Positions 34,126 through 42,841 of a stretch of 46,556 nt of DNA are shown piece after piece. The notes under the pieces are model-generated. The model did no database searches. It saw only the letters and a list, made by a program, of their open reading frames with translations, and was not told where the DNA came from. Within the stretch, counting starts at the first letter, position 1; each line of letters begins with the position of its first letter. The position numbers and the translations under genes are program-made. Source of the DNA: an uncultured Thermomicrobiales bacterium (lineage in GTDB: Bacteria > Chloroflexota > Chloroflexia > Thermomicrobiales > UBA6265); contig CADCWF010000012.1 in assembly GCA_902806345.1 (NCBI GenBank), positions 1 through 46,556 on the forward strand, written 5' to 3'.

Positions 34126-35547
34126 ATGCAACGGGCAGGGGCGGCTCGGCCGGTCGGGGGGCGGGCGACTGCCGAAGGCGGTCTTGATCGGCTCTTCCGG
34201 CTTCGGGAGAACGGCACCTCGGTCCGCACCGAGGTGGTCGCCGGGGCGACCACCTTTATGGTCATGGCCTACATCATCGCGGTCAACCCGGCAATCCTGG
34301 CGGCTGCCGGGCTCGACACGCGCGCGGTCGCGACGTCCACCTGTTTGGTCGCGGGCGTGATGACCCTGGCGATGGGTCTAGCCACGAATCGCGCCTTCGC
34401 GATGGCGCCCGGCCTTGGCTTGAACGCGATCGTCGCCTTTAGCCTCGTCGGCACGCTCGGGTTGACGCCGGCCGAGGCGATGGGGGTCGTCGTAACCGAG
34501 GGTCTGTTGATCACGGTCCTGGTCCTGGTCGGGGTCCGCAAGTGGGTGATGGACGCGGTGCCGGAGGCGCTGGCGCGGGCGATCTCGGTCGGGATCGGGC
34601 TGTTCATCCTCTTCATCGGGCTGCGGAACGCGGGGTTGATCCTCTTCCTACCCGGTCAGACGGGCACGGTCGACGGCCTGCTGGCGCTCGCCCCGCTCAA
34701 TACCTGGCCGATCGCCGTCGCCGTCCTCGGCCTGGTCGTCACCCTGGTCCTGATGGCGCGCGGCGTCAAGGCGGCGATCCTCGTCGGGATCGTGGTGGCG
34801 ACGGTCGTCGCCCTGGTTGTGCCGGGCGGGGTCGCTGCGCTACCGGCGGAGCCGTTCGCCGGCCCGGACTTCTCGCTGATCGGCCAGATCGGGTTTGGCT
34901 ACTGGGCGAAACTCGGCGTCCTGACGGCGCTCCTCTCGGTGGTCAGCCTGATGCTCTCGGATTTCTTCGACACCATGGGCACGTTGATCGGCGTCGGGGC
35001 CGAGGCGGGCTATCTCGACGAACGGGGCGAACTGCCCGGCGCTCAGAGGGCCCTCCTCGTCGACGGCCTGGGCGCGGCCGCGGGCGGGTTCGTCAGCGCC
35101 TCCAGCGCGACGACCTTCATCGAGTCGGCGGCCGGCATCGCCACGGGAGGGCGAACCGGCCTCGTCTCGGTCGTGACAGGGATCCTCTTCCTGCTCTCGT
35201 TGCCGTTCGTCAACCTGGTGACGGCAATCCCTGCGGCGGCGACCGCACCGGCACTGATCGTCGTCGGGGCGCTGATGGTGGGAGTGCTCTCGGAGCGCCG
35301 AGGCGGCGGCGACGGTAGTTCGATCGACTTCCGGGACATCGGAGTCGGCGTCCCGGTGGTGCTGACGATGCTGGTGATGCCGCTCACCTTCAGCATCACC
35401 AACGGGATCGGCGCCGGCTTCGTCGCCTACGCGTTGATCGCGGTGGCACGGGGGCGGGGGCGGGGACTGCACCCGGGGGTGGCGGCGGTCGCGGCGCTGT
35501 TCCTCCTCTACTTCGCCCGCCACGTGCTGTTCGGGGTCACGTTCTAG
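34126..35547 (+). CDS. AzgA-type adenine/guanine/hypoxanthine permease
   Basis: Inner-membrane purine permease of about 473 aa. Family blocks are VVAGATTFMVMAYIIAVNPAIL, NRAFAMAPGLGLNAIVAFSLV, LLSVVSLMLSDFFDTMGTLIGVG and GGFVSASSATTFIESAAGIATGGRTGL. The last usually contains the substrate-contacting Thr/Ser/Glu residues. Expected role is proton-coupled uptake of purine bases. ATG 34126 has GGGGGAG 7-8 nt upstream. The promoter and start-site palindrome suggest regulation in common with the UraA-like permease. Confidence 0.93.
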   Translation: MQRAGAARPVGGRATAEGGLDRLFRLRENGTSVRTEVVAGATTFMVMAYIIAVNPAILAAAGLDTRAVATSTCLVAGVMTLAMGLATNRAFAMAPGLGLNAIVAFSLVGTLGLTPAEAMGVVVTEGLLITVLVLVGVRKWVMDAVPEALARAISVGIGLFILFIGLRNAGLILFLPGQTGTVDGLLALAPLNTWPIAVAVLGLVVTLVLMARGVKAAILVGIVVATVVALVVPGGVAALPAEPFAGPDFSLIGQIGFGYWAKLGVLTALLSVVSLMLSDFFDTMGTLIGVGAEAGYLDERGELPGAQRALLVDGLGAAAGGFVSASSATTFIESAAGIATGGRTGLVSVVTGILFLLSLPFVNLVTAIPAAATAPALIVVGALMVGVLSERRGGGDGSSIDFRDIGVGVPVVLTMLVMPLTFSITNGIGAGFVAYALIAVARGRGRGLHPGVAAVAALFLLYFARHVLFGVTF

Positions 35548-35597
35548 CGGTGCGTCAGCGCTGATGGTCTGGCGATGATCCATCGGTACACCTCAGC

Positions 35598-35619
35598 GTC
35601 CGATGCACGAGCATCGGAC
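35598..35619 (+). terminator. Hairpin after AzgA-type permease
   Basis: A perfect 9-bp stem gtccgatgc/gcatcggac with an ACGA tetraloop, 50 nt after the stop. No T-run follows. Confidence 0.45.
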
Positions 35620-35717
35620 TGAAGCGACCAAGCCCCGTGCGAGCGACTGAAGACAGCACCACCGGCCTTTGCAGTCGGGCCTTGTCACACCTCGATAGCG
35701 CATCGGCCGACACGAGA

Positions 35718-35749
35718 AACGGGGCGCGGATGCTCGTCCGCGCCCCGTT
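35718..35749. terminator. Strong terminator between convergent permease and secreted-protein genes
   Basis: A perfect 13-bp stem aacggggcgcgga/tccgcgccccgtt with loop TGCTCG. Read on the minus strand the A/T-containing ends suit a terminator for the secreted-protein gene ending at 35776; it may also stop permease transcripts. Confidence 0.7.
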
Positions 35750-35775
35750 CCCGAGTCCAAGCGAAGAACCCCGAA

Positions 35776-36783
35776 CTACTCGCCGGCCGTCGCCGTCGCC
35801 ATGCTGGCGGCTTCCGCGTCGGTCAGACCGCCGGTGATCTGCTGGTCGCCGAACCCGAGGATCGTAGTGCGTGGGGTGTCGACGCGTTCGGCGCCCGCGT
35901 CCACCGGCGTCGTTACGGTGGCCGTGTCCTGGCCGTCGAGGACGAGGTAGACGTCGACGACGGCAACCTCGGTCGGACGGAGATCGAGTGTGCCGTCCTG
36001 CTCGACCGGCTTGATGCCGCCTTCGATGCTGGACTGGATGAAGACCGCCGGCGAGTCGAAGTTCTCGGGGATCTCCCCACCGAGCTGGTAGGCGCCAGCC
36101 GGGAGGTCGGTGAACAGGGCCCGGCCGGAGGTGAGGCCGTTCTCGCCGGTCACCGCCTCGATCTCGGTGTGCTCGATGGTGCCGAGTCCGGACAGGCTGA
36201 GGGGGATGCCGCCGGCGAGGGCCTGACACTCGGTCGCCCAGAAGTCGGCATCGCCGCCGCCTTCGGTCCCCGGAGGGCAGCCATAGACGTTGACCTGGAC
36301 CCGCCCGGTCGTCCCCGCCGCTTCTGGCGACAGGGCGAGATCGACCTCGATCCCGAACGCCGTCAGCGTCGGCTCGTCGGGGATGGCGGTCTCGACCAGC
36401 TGGCCGCGATAGCGCTCGCGCTCGATCTCGGACCCTACGCCGGGCACGGCGACGATGAAGTCGCCGTGGTCGATGCCGTCGAAGGTGGCGGCATCGTCGC
36501 CGGGGTCGAGGCAGCGCGCCTGGAACGGGGGAGCGTTGAAGTCGGTCGCGTCGCCGGGGTAGAGGCCGAGGCAGAGCTGCTCGCCGTCGGCCAACCCCGA
36601 GTCGGGGTAAGAAAGAACCACCTCAAGCGTATGGCCTTCGGTCTGACCGCTCCCGTCGTGGGCGGCAGCGCCGATCGGCAGGAGGGCGACCGCAGCAAAC
36701 ACCGCCACGGCAAGCGGACGCATCCCGAAGCGGCGAACGCCGCGGATCGTGGGTTGCGCTGCGGACCGCGTCTCGCCAGACAT
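35776..36783 (-). CDS. Secreted protein with repeated Cys-paired domains
   Basis: Exported protein of about 335 aa, no named family. A signal peptide (MRPLAVAVFAAVALLPIGAAA, inside a 20-residue N-terminal extension) precedes two similar units. Unit 1 runs from TLEVVLSYPD through QLCLGLYPGD and ARCLDPG to FDGIDHGDFIVAVPG. Unit 2 runs from VQVNVYGCPPG through FWATECQAL to FTDLPAGAYQLGGEIP. Each has a Cys pair and ends in a hydrophobic-xx-G-x-(Y/F) strand like prealbumin-fold repeats. The same unit occurs twice in the protein at 17311-19512. ATG 36783 has GGAG 5 nt upstream, and TATACT lies at 36816-36821. Likely extracellular binding or structural role. Confidence 0.75.
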   Translation of the reverse strand: MSGETRSAAQPTIRGVRRFGMRPLAVAVFAAVALLPIGAAAHDGSGQTEGHTLEVVLSYPDSGLADGEQLCLGLYPGDATDFNAPPFQARCLDPGDDAATFDGIDHGDFIVAVPGVGSEIERERYRGQLVETAIPDEPTLTAFGIEVDLALSPEAAGTTGRVQVNVYGCPPGTEGGGDADFWATECQALAGGIPLSLSGLGTIEHTEIEAVTGENGLTSGRALFTDLPAGAYQLGGEIPENFDSPAVFIQSSIEGGIKPVEQDGTLDLRPTEVAVVDVYLVLDGQDTATVTTPVDAGAERVDTPRTTILGFGDQQITGGLTDAEAASMATATAGE

Positions 36784-36815
36784 GCCTGCTCCACGGTCAA
36801 GGGGGCGACGCCGGT

Positions 36816-36842
36816 AGTATAGCCGAAGGTGCCCCTTGTCAG
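36816..36842 (-). promoter_or_regulatory. Possible promoter for the secreted Cys-paired protein
   Basis: On the minus strand TATACT is a good -10. The best -35 candidate is CTGACA at a short 15-nt spacing, so only the -10 is persuasive. Confidence 0.35.
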
Positions 36843-36904
36843 GGAGGGACAACAGTCCAGACGCTCGGGGTTGATGATCCGTTACGGGAAGAGAGGGGGA
36901 CCGT

Positions 36905-37891
36905 ATGAGGGATGGCACCGCGACCACGGGGACGCTCCGATCGATGCTCGTCGCGACGTCGGTGGAGCCGCGCCACCTCGATCGGCTGCGGTCGGCGTTT
37001 CCCGACCTCGATCTCCGGCAGTCCGACTGGCCCCCCGCGACGGCGGACTTGGGCGCCGTCGATGCCGCCGTGCTCTGGTCAGTCGAGCCGGAATGGCTGG
37101 AGTCGGCGCCTGGGCTCCGGTGGATCCACGTGGGAGGAGCCGGGGTCGAAGGGCTCCCGCTTGCGGAGATCCGGCGACACGGTGCGATCCTGACGAACAG
37201 CAGCGGCGTCCACGTGCCGAACATCCCCGAGCACGTGCTCGCGCTGCTGCTCGCCTTCGCCCGCCGCTTGCCGCAGCTCTTGTCGGCCCAGCGGGACCGT
37301 CGGTGGCGCGATACCGAGACGCACGCGGAAGTGTTCGAGGTTTCCGGGCAGACGCTCCTGCTGGTCGGCATGGGCGACATCGGCCTGGCGACGGGCGAGC
37401 GGGCCGCGGCGTTGGGGATGGAGGTGACCGGCTTCCGCCGCCGTTCCGGCCAGCCGACGCCGGAGTTCGTCACTCGGGTGTATTGGCAGGAGGAGCTGCA
37501 CGAGGCACTTGGCAACGCCGACCACGTCCTCGTCAGCCTGCCGCTGACACCAGCGACCCGGGGATTGATCGACGCCGAGGCGCTGGCGGCGATGCGCCCC
37601 GGGGCGTTCCTCTACAACGTGGGCCGCGGTCCGGTGGTGGACCAGGCGGCGCTCGAAGCGGCGCTCGCCGAAGGCCTCCTCGGCGGGGCGGGCCTCGACG
37701 TGACCGACCCCGAACCGCTGCCACCGGAGTCGCCCCTGTGGGCGATGGAGAACGTGATCATCACCGCCCACACGTCCGGAGCCTCGCCGCGCTACTGGGA
37801 CCGGGCCATCGAGCTGGTGGTCGAGAACGTCCGGCGGTTTCGGGCGGGCGAGGAGTTGGTGAACAGGGTCGACCTCGACGCTGGCTATTGA
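36905..37891 (+). CDS. D-isomer-specific 2-hydroxyacid dehydrogenase
   Basis: NAD(P)-dependent dehydrogenase of about 328 aa that interconverts 2-keto acids and D-2-hydroxy acids. It has the nucleotide motif LLVGMGDIGLATGERAAALGMEVTGF and a full catalytic triad context: Arg in YNVGRGPVVDQAAL, Glu in DVTDPEPLPPESPLW and His in ITAHTSGASPRY. The N-terminal substrate half includes IHVGGAGVEGLPLAEI. ATG 36905 has GAGGGGG 5 nt upstream. No adjoining pathway gene narrows the substrate; glyoxylate/hydroxypyruvate-type is a common subtype. Confidence 0.9.
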   Translation: MRDGTATTGTLRSMLVATSVEPRHLDRLRSAFPDLDLRQSDWPPATADLGAVDAAVLWSVEPEWLESAPGLRWIHVGGAGVEGLPLAEIRRHGAILTNSSGVHVPNIPEHVLALLLAFARRLPQLLSAQRDRRWRDTETHAEVFEVSGQTLLLVGMGDIGLATGERAAALGMEVTGFRRRSGQPTPEFVTRVYWQEELHEALGNADHVLVSLPLTPATRGLIDAEALAAMRPGAFLYNVGRGPVVDQAALEAALAEGLLGGAGLDVTDPEPLPPESPLWAMENVIITAHTSGASPRYWDRAIELVVENVRRFRAGEELVNRVDLDAGY

Positions 37892-37975
37892 CCGTCGAAC
37901 CGGGGGGACGGGACTCCGCGCAGGGGTAGGGGAGACTCGGTTCATCTTCCGTTACGAGTTCACCCGATCGTCCTA

Positions 37976-38004
37976 TTGACGGATCCTGGCCTTCGGCGGA
38001 TAAT
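37976..38004 (+). promoter_or_regulatory. Near-consensus sigma70 promoter for DUF4258-like gene
   Basis: TTGACG, exactly 17 nt, then GATAAT: the best promoter match in the window. The GTACGTAC palindrome follows the -10 directly. Confidence 0.72.
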
Positions 38005-38012
38005 GTACGTAC
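38005..38012. promoter_or_regulatory. GTACGTAC palindrome at predicted start of DUF4258-like transcript
   Basis: Extended sequence ATGTACGTACACC, abutting the GATAAT -10, so it spans roughly -6 to +2. Third copy in the window. Confidence 0.45.
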
Positions 38013-38085
38013 ACCCCGCTGGCCGAACTCTTGCATGTCCCCCCGTGATACGGAGCGGCAACGGCCGCTGGAAGGGAGGGGCCCG

Positions 38086-38427
38086 GTGCGTGACTACACG
38101 GTCTCTTCGATGTCCGCCCACGCCGACGAGCGGCTCGCCCAGCGCAACCTCAGTGCCGAGGATGTCCGCTACGTCTTCGTCCACGGTCGGCGATACCACG
38201 CCGGCAAGGCCGTCTTCGTCCACCTCGGCCGCCGCGATATCCCACGCGACGACCTGCGAGAGGATCGCCTCCGGCGGCTGGAGGGGACCGTGCTCGTGCT
38301 CGACCCGTCGACCGGCGTCCACCTGACGACGGCCTACCGCAACCGGCGCTCGGGCAGCCGCGACATCAAGCGGAAGCCGAAGCGCGGTTTCCTCGACGAG
38401 CTCGGGTTGCCGAGGAAGGCCGCGTAG
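38086..38427 (+). CDS. Small basic DUF4258-like protein
   Basis: Protein of about 113 aa. It opens SAHADERLAQRNLSAEDVRYVFVHGRRYHAGKAVFVHLG, the helix-turn-strand pattern of DUF4258 (a BECR/RelE-like small fold in some descriptions). It ends in a very basic tail (TAYRNRRSGSRDIKRKPKRG). The GTG at 38086 has GGGAGG 6 nt upstream and is preferred to an in-frame ATG at 38035. A near-consensus promoter lies about 80 nt upstream. No antitoxin-like partner is adjacent. RNA binding or nuclease activity is possible but not shown. Confidence 0.65.
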   Translation: MRDYTVSSMSAHADERLAQRNLSAEDVRYVFVHGRRYHAGKAVFVHLGRRDIPRDDLREDRLRRLEGTVLVLDPSTGVHLTTAYRNRRSGSRDIKRKPKRGFLDELGLPRKAA

Positions 38428-38642
38428 ATCGCGAGCTGGGGGAGACGGTCGGCACGCAGCCAGCCTGCGCACATCGTCATCCGGAACGAAACCGGCGAAC
38501 TCCCGCGGCTGCGGCGTCGCTCGTACGCCTTCTGCCAGCGCCGAGGAGAGACCTTGCTCCCGAGGGCTCCGGATGATTGGACGCGTTTGACCCTGGTCGC
38601 CGGTGCCGGTTCCTGTGATCTCTTGCTCAATGGGGTCCAAGC

Positions 38643-39875
38643 CTACCCGACCGGTCGCACCCGGGCGCCGTCCGAGAACGCGCAGGCGTGGACGAGACCC
38701 GACCGTTCGGTCATCCCGTGGCGGGCGAAGAAGCCGTGCCGAAGCGTAGCCTCCAACTGCCCGACGAAGTCGCGCGGCAGCAGGACCAGGACCGCCCCGC
38801 CCTCGCCGCCACCCATCATTCGGGCACCGAGGACCCCGGCGGCTTGAAGGGTTTCGCCGACTAGCTCTTCCACCTTGGGATGGCTGATCGCGTAGTCCGT
38901 TGCGGACGAGCGGCCGGAGGCTGTCATCAGCGCGCCGAACCGGGGCCAGTCGGCGGCCCCCAACGCCGCCTCCCCCTGGTTAACCCGGAGGGTTTCCGAG
39001 ACGACGTGCCGGACCCTGTCGAGGAGCGGCGACGGCAACGGGTCGGTACCGGTAGTCAATTCTTCCAGCGCCTCTATCGAGAGCGCGGCGAGGTGCGGTA
39101 GTGCCAGGCCGAGGACGCGATTGGCATGGTCGAGCGCCGCCCGCGACTCTTCGACCCGGAGCGGGTAGGAGGAAACGCCGAGGGACCGCTCGACACCCGA
39201 GTCGACGACGGCGAAGACGAGTTCGCCGAGGTCGGGCGAGAGACGCTCGATCGTCAGCGTCGCACCATCGAATCGGATGACGCCGCCAGCGACGGACGCC
39301 GACTGGTCCATCGTGCCGCAGGGGGTGCCGGCGCGGTGTTCGGCTTCCTGTGCGAGCAGCACCAGATCGTGGTCGGAGGGCCGCGGCTCGACCATCGCCA
39401 ACCCGAGCGATACGCACAGGGCCGCCGACGACGAGAGGCCAAAACCGAGCGGCACGTCGCCGGCGATTGCCAGCTCCGTCGGCCGTCGCAGGGAAAGGTT
39501 GGGTCGGTCGAGGGCACCGGCGACCAGCCCGCGTACGTAGGCATCGGTGTTCGGCGGCCGCTCAGGGTTGCGCCAGTCACGAACCGACTCGGCGTCGAAG
39601 GCAACGACGCCGAGCGTCGGGTTGTCGGCCGCGACGACCCGGAGGTCCCAACCCCCAGCCGGACCGCCGCCGGCGGCGACGGCAACGTGGCGGTCGATCG
39701 CCGCGCAGAGCACGGGCCCGCCGTTGTAGTCGAGGTGGTTGCCGAGCAGTTCGATCCGTCCCGGCGCGAGCGCCACCCGGTCCAGTTGCCAGCCGTCGCC
39801 GAAGGCGAGCCGGGCCGCGGCCACCGCCCGCTCCTCGACCGCCCGGATCTCGCCGTCCGCCGCGGAATCGATCAC
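38643..39875 (-). CDS. Galactokinase-like GHMP kinase
   Basis: GHMP-superfamily sugar kinase of about 410 aa, most like galactokinase. Motif 1 is APGRIELLGNHLDYNGGPVLCAAID (37-61), the ATP loop VPLGFGLSSSAALCVS, catalytic Asp in CGTMDQSASVAGG, and motif 3 GARMMGGGEGGAVLVLL. In galactokinases motif 1 normally reads GEHTDYN; here Glu is Asn and Thr is Leu, which may change sugar specificity. GTG 39875 has AGGAG 9 nt upstream. It lies 47 nt after the PIG-L deacetylase gene and hisS is further upstream, so the three may be co-transcribed. No galT or galE in the window. Confidence 0.85.
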   Translation of the reverse strand: MIDSAADGEIRAVEERAVAAARLAFGDGWQLDRVALAPGRIELLGNHLDYNGGPVLCAAIDRHVAVAAGGGPAGGWDLRVVAADNPTLGVVAFDAESVRDWRNPERPPNTDAYVRGLVAGALDRPNLSLRRPTELAIAGDVPLGFGLSSSAALCVSLGLAMVEPRPSDHDLVLLAQEAEHRAGTPCGTMDQSASVAGGVIRFDGATLTIERLSPDLGELVFAVVDSGVERSLGVSSYPLRVEESRAALDHANRVLGLALPHLAALSIEALEELTTGTDPLPSPLLDRVRHVVSETLRVNQGEAALGAADWPRFGALMTASGRSSATDYAISHPKVEELVGETLQAAGVLGARMMGGGEGGAVLVLLPRDFVGQLEATLRHGFFARHGMTERSGLVHACAFSDGARVRPVG

Positions 39876-39922
39876 GTCTAAAAGCTCCTGGGAATCGGCC
39901 CTTCGATGGATGCGCCCGCCCG

Positions 39923-40630
39923 CTACCGTCGCATCTGGACGACCTTGAACGCCTCGGCCAGCTTGAAGTCGTGCCCCTGAGCAAGCTCCTGGGAGCGCTC
40001 GCGAAGGCGCTCCTCCAGCCCCTCGAAGTCGCCGACTTGACTGGCGTGCGCCTTCAGGGCGTCGATCTTCCGGCCAAAGGTGTTCGTGATGTCGACGACC
40101 TTGTCCGGCGTTTCCGATCCGAAGTACCAGATCTCGGCGGTCTTGTGCGGCTCCAGCCCCTCGTGCAGGTGCTCCGGGAAGTAGAGCGGGTCGCGGGCGG
40201 TGGGGTAGACGGCGTCGGTGGTCGCCAGACCGACCGCCCGGTGGTCGGGGTGGAGGGCGTAGGGACGGAACGGATCGTGGGTGATGATCACGTCTGGCCG
40301 CCAGGTCCGGATCATCCGGACGATCTTCTCCCGGAGCCCGAGATCGGGCATCAGCTCGCCGTCCGGGCAGCGGAGGAAGACCACCTCCTCGACGCCGAGG
40401 CGGTGCGTTGCCTCCAGCAGCTCGGCTTCGCGGATCGCGGCGACCCGCGCCGGGTCGGCGTCGCGGTCGGGGCTGCCACGATCGCCGGAGGTGACCTGGA
40501 TGACCACGACGCTTTTGCCGGCGTCGGTGAGCCGGGCGACGGTGCCGGCGGAGGAGAATTCGCTGTCGTCCGGGTGGGCGACGACGAGCATGTAGGTCGA
40601 GAACTCGTCATTCATCAGCGTCGGCGACAT
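39923..40630 (-). CDS. PIG-L/LmbE-family deacetylase
   Basis: Zinc-dependent deacetylase of about 235 aa. The metal motif AHPDDSEFSSAGT (18-30) and the second ligand site in ALHPDHRAVG are present, with DVIITHDPFRPY between. The family removes acetyl groups from N-acetylglucosamine-type glycoconjugates such as thiol-cofactor precursors. The C-terminal helix region (DALKAHASQVG) is conserved in the BshB/MshB-like subgroup. ATG 40630 is used; GGAGG lies 13 nt upstream, rather far, so ATG 40615 is an alternative. It follows hisS by 88 nt. Confidence 0.85.
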   Translation of the reverse strand: MSPTLMNDEFSTYMLVVAHPDDSEFSSAGTVARLTDAGKSVVVIQVTSGDRGSPDRDADPARVAAIREAELLEATHRLGVEEVVFLRCPDGELMPDLGLREKIVRMIRTWRPDVIITHDPFRPYALHPDHRAVGLATTDAVYPTARDPLYFPEHLHEGLEPHKTAEIWYFGSETPDKVVDITNTFGRKIDALKAHASQVGDFEGLEERLRERSQELAQGHDFKLAEAFKVVQMRR

Positions 40631-40718
40631 CGGCGTTCGTCTTCCTCCGGGAGAGACCTCAGAGACATGGGCAGGGGCGGCATTATCGCAGGCCGCGGGG
40701 AGACTCCCGGCCCGTGCC

Positions 40719-42044
40719 TCAGCCGGGGAGGAGCCGCCGGAGGGCGGCCGCGACCTTGTCCCGCGGCACCGTTTCCTGGTCCCCCGAGCGGAGGTCCTTG
40801 AGCGAGACCCTCCCCTCGGCGATCTCGCTCTCCCCGACGATGATGGCCGCTGGAATACCCTGGCGCCCGGCGAGTTTGAGCTGGTCGCCGACCGAGCGGT
40901 TCGGCTGGAGCGAGAGGTCGACGTTGAACCCGGCCGCGCGCATCTCCGACGCTAGGCGAGCGCCCGCGGCGACCGTGGCCGGGAAGATGGCGACGGCGAC
41001 TTGGGCGACCGTGCGATCGGCGGGCAGCAGCCCGTGCTCCTGGACGACCTCGACGATCCGCTCCAGCCCGAGCGACATGCCGGTGGCGGGGACGGGGCGT
41101 CCTAGGAAGCCGCCGACGAGGTCGTCGTAGCGGCCGGCACCGCCGACCGACCCAATCTTCGGCTCGGTCACGGTCGCCTCGAACACCGGACCCGTGTAGT
41201 AGTCCAGGCCGCGGGCGAGCGCCAGGTCGAGCAGGTAGCGGTCCTCGGGTACTCCGAACGCCGGCAGGGCGGCGAACAGCTCGCTCAGTTCGGAGAGAGC
41301 TTCCTCGGAGCCCTGCACCTCGCTCAGCTCGTAGGCGAGGGCGGCGAGCAGCGATTCCGGCGCGCCCGTCGCCGCGACGAGGTCTAGCACCCGTCGGGCC
41401 GATGCTTCCGGGATCTCGTACGCCACCATCTCGCGGACGACGCCGTCTCGCCCGATCTTGTCGAGCTTGTCGACCGCGCGGTAGAGACTGGAGGCGCGTT
41501 CAGCCGGGACCCCGGCCGCCAGCCCGATGCACTCCAGCAACCGGCGGTGACTGATCCGGATCGTGAACTCCGGCAGACCGACGGCGGCGAGCGCCTCGGC
41601 CATGACCGCGACCACCTCGGCGTCGGCCAGCATCGAGGCGCTGCCGGCGATGTCGGCGTCGCACTGCCAGAACTCGCGGAAGCGGCCCCGCTGCGGGTTG
41701 TCGGCCCGCCAGACCGGGGCGATGTGGTAGCGCTTGAACGGGAAGGCCAGGTCGTTCTGGTGCATCGCGACGACGCGGGCGAGGGGCACCGTCAGGTCGT
41801 AGCGGAGGCCGACCTCGCGCCCGCCGTGGTCGGTGAAGCGGTACATCAGCTTCTCGTTCTCGCCTGCCTTGCCGGTCAGCACCTCCAGGTACTCGATGGT
41901 GGGCGTGTCGAGCGGCTCGAAGCCGTGGCGCTCGAAGACCTCCCGGAAGCGGCGGATGATCCGTCCCCGGAGGATCATCTGCTCCGGAAGGTAATCCCGG
42001 AACCCCTTGAGCACCCGTGCCGTCCGCTGCGTTCCGCCCGCCAC
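40719..42044 (-). CDS. hisS: Histidyl-tRNA synthetase
   Basis: Class-II aminoacyl-tRNA synthetase of about 441 aa, charging tRNA-His. It has LKGFRDYLPEQM at the N-terminus, motif 2 YHIAPVWRADNPQRGRFREFWQCDADI, the HisRS-specific ARGLDYYTGPVFE, motif 3 GMSLGLERIVEV and a C-terminal anticodon-binding domain (VAVAIFPATVAAGARLASEMRAAGFNVDL). The GTG at 42044 is chosen over an in-frame TTG at 42080: AGGAAGG lies about 9 nt upstream, and the predicted transcript start near 42076 excludes the TTG. PIG-L and kinase genes follow on the same strand. Confidence 0.96.
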   Translation of the reverse strand: MAGGTQRTARVLKGFRDYLPEQMILRGRIIRRFREVFERHGFEPLDTPTIEYLEVLTGKAGENEKLMYRFTDHGGREVGLRYDLTVPLARVVAMHQNDLAFPFKRYHIAPVWRADNPQRGRFREFWQCDADIAGSASMLADAEVVAVMAEALAAVGLPEFTIRISHRRLLECIGLAAGVPAERASSLYRAVDKLDKIGRDGVVREMVAYEIPEASARRVLDLVAATGAPESLLAALAYELSEVQGSEEALSELSELFAALPAFGVPEDRYLLDLALARGLDYYTGPVFEATVTEPKIGSVGGAGRYDDLVGGFLGRPVPATGMSLGLERIVEVVQEHGLLPADRTVAQVAVAIFPATVAAGARLASEMRAAGFNVDLSLQPNRSVGDQLKLAGRQGIPAAIIVGESEIAEGRVSLKDLRSGDQETVPRDKVAAALRRLLPG

Positions 42045-42082
42045 CCGCGTCCGCCTTCCTCGTTCCACCAACTGGCGCAACG

Positions 42083-42112
42083 ATGCTAGCCGAGATGTAC
42101 CGGGGCCGACAA
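42083..42112 (-). promoter_or_regulatory. Sigma70 promoter for hisS
   Basis: On the minus strand TTGTCG, 18 nt, then TAGCAT. The predicted start near 42076 leaves a leader of about 30 nt to the GTG at 42044, helping to fix the hisS start. Confidence 0.6.
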
Positions 42113-42163
42113 AGACGGCTCCGACGATTGGCTTTCCACCGAATTTCGCCGTCAGCTACCCCC

Positions 42164-42688
42164 CTACTTGCCGATCTCGTAGACGAGGTGGCCGATCTCG
42201 GGCAGGAGCAGCTTGGTCATCGCCAACTGGACGGCGTTGGACGAGCCGGGCATGGCGGCGACCAGCTTGCCGCGGTAGACACCGGCGACCGCGCGCGAGA
42301 GCATCGCCGCGGCTCCGATCTCGGCGTACGAGAGCATCCGGAACAGCTCCCCGAATCCGTCCAGCCGTTTCTCCAAGAGGTCGACGATCGCATCGTAGGT
42401 GGTGTCGCGCCCAGCGATGCCGGTGCCGCCGTTCGACAGGATGGCCTGCACGTCATCGCGGCCGGCCCACTCGCCGAGCGCAAGCCGGATGGGACCGGCA
42501 TCGTCCGGCACGATCGCCTGCGCGACGACGACGTGGCCGCGCATCTCAAGCAGATCGCGGACGAGGCGGCCGCTCGAGTCGGTCTCCGCGGTGCGCGTGT
42601 CGCTCACCGTCAGAACCGCGCAGCGGACGGAGTCCGGGGCGGCGCCACGGTGGGCCTCGACGCTCCCCGCTCGCGGTGGATCGAACAC
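42164..42688 (-). CDS. moaB: Molybdenum cofactor biosynthesis protein MoaB/MogA-type
   Basis: Molybdopterin-binding family protein of about 174 aa, which adenylylates molybdopterin before molybdate insertion in related enzymes. Motifs: [36 protein letters not shown] (catalytic GGTG), [26 protein letters not shown] and [15 protein letters not shown]. The GTG at 42688 has GGAG 8 nt upstream and excludes an Arg/Pro-rich extension to 42802. A hairpin between it and the upstream secreted-protein gene suggests separate transcripts. Likely works with moaA at 31084. Confidence 0.92.
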   Translation of the reverse strand: MFDPPRAGSVEAHRGAAPDSVRCAVLTVSDTRTAETDSSGRLVRDLLEMRGHVVVAQAIVPDDAGPIRLALGEWAGRDDVQAILSNGGTGIAGRDTTYDAIVDLLEKRLDGFGELFRMLSYAEIGAAAMLSRAVAGVYRGKLVAAMPGSSNAVQLAMTKLLLPEIGHLVYEIGK

Positions 42689-42738
42689 GCCGCATGCTCC
42701 TGCACTGGTGGCTCCGGCGGCCGGGGCGGGAACGACGA

Positions 42739-42763
42739 CGGCGCGGCCGTGGGGGCCGCGCCG
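42739..42763 (-). terminator. Hairpin between the Cu/Zn-SOD-like gene and moaB
   Basis: A perfect 10-bp stem cggcgcggcc/ggccgcgccg with a GTGGG loop, about 80 nt beyond the secreted-protein stop. No T-run. Confidence 0.5.
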
Positions 42764-42841
42764 GGTCGAACGGGGAGGTACGGCTCGACGAGTTCGGCCC
42801 ACCCTCGGCGGAGCCGTCCTCGCCGAAGCCCGCTCCGGGAA

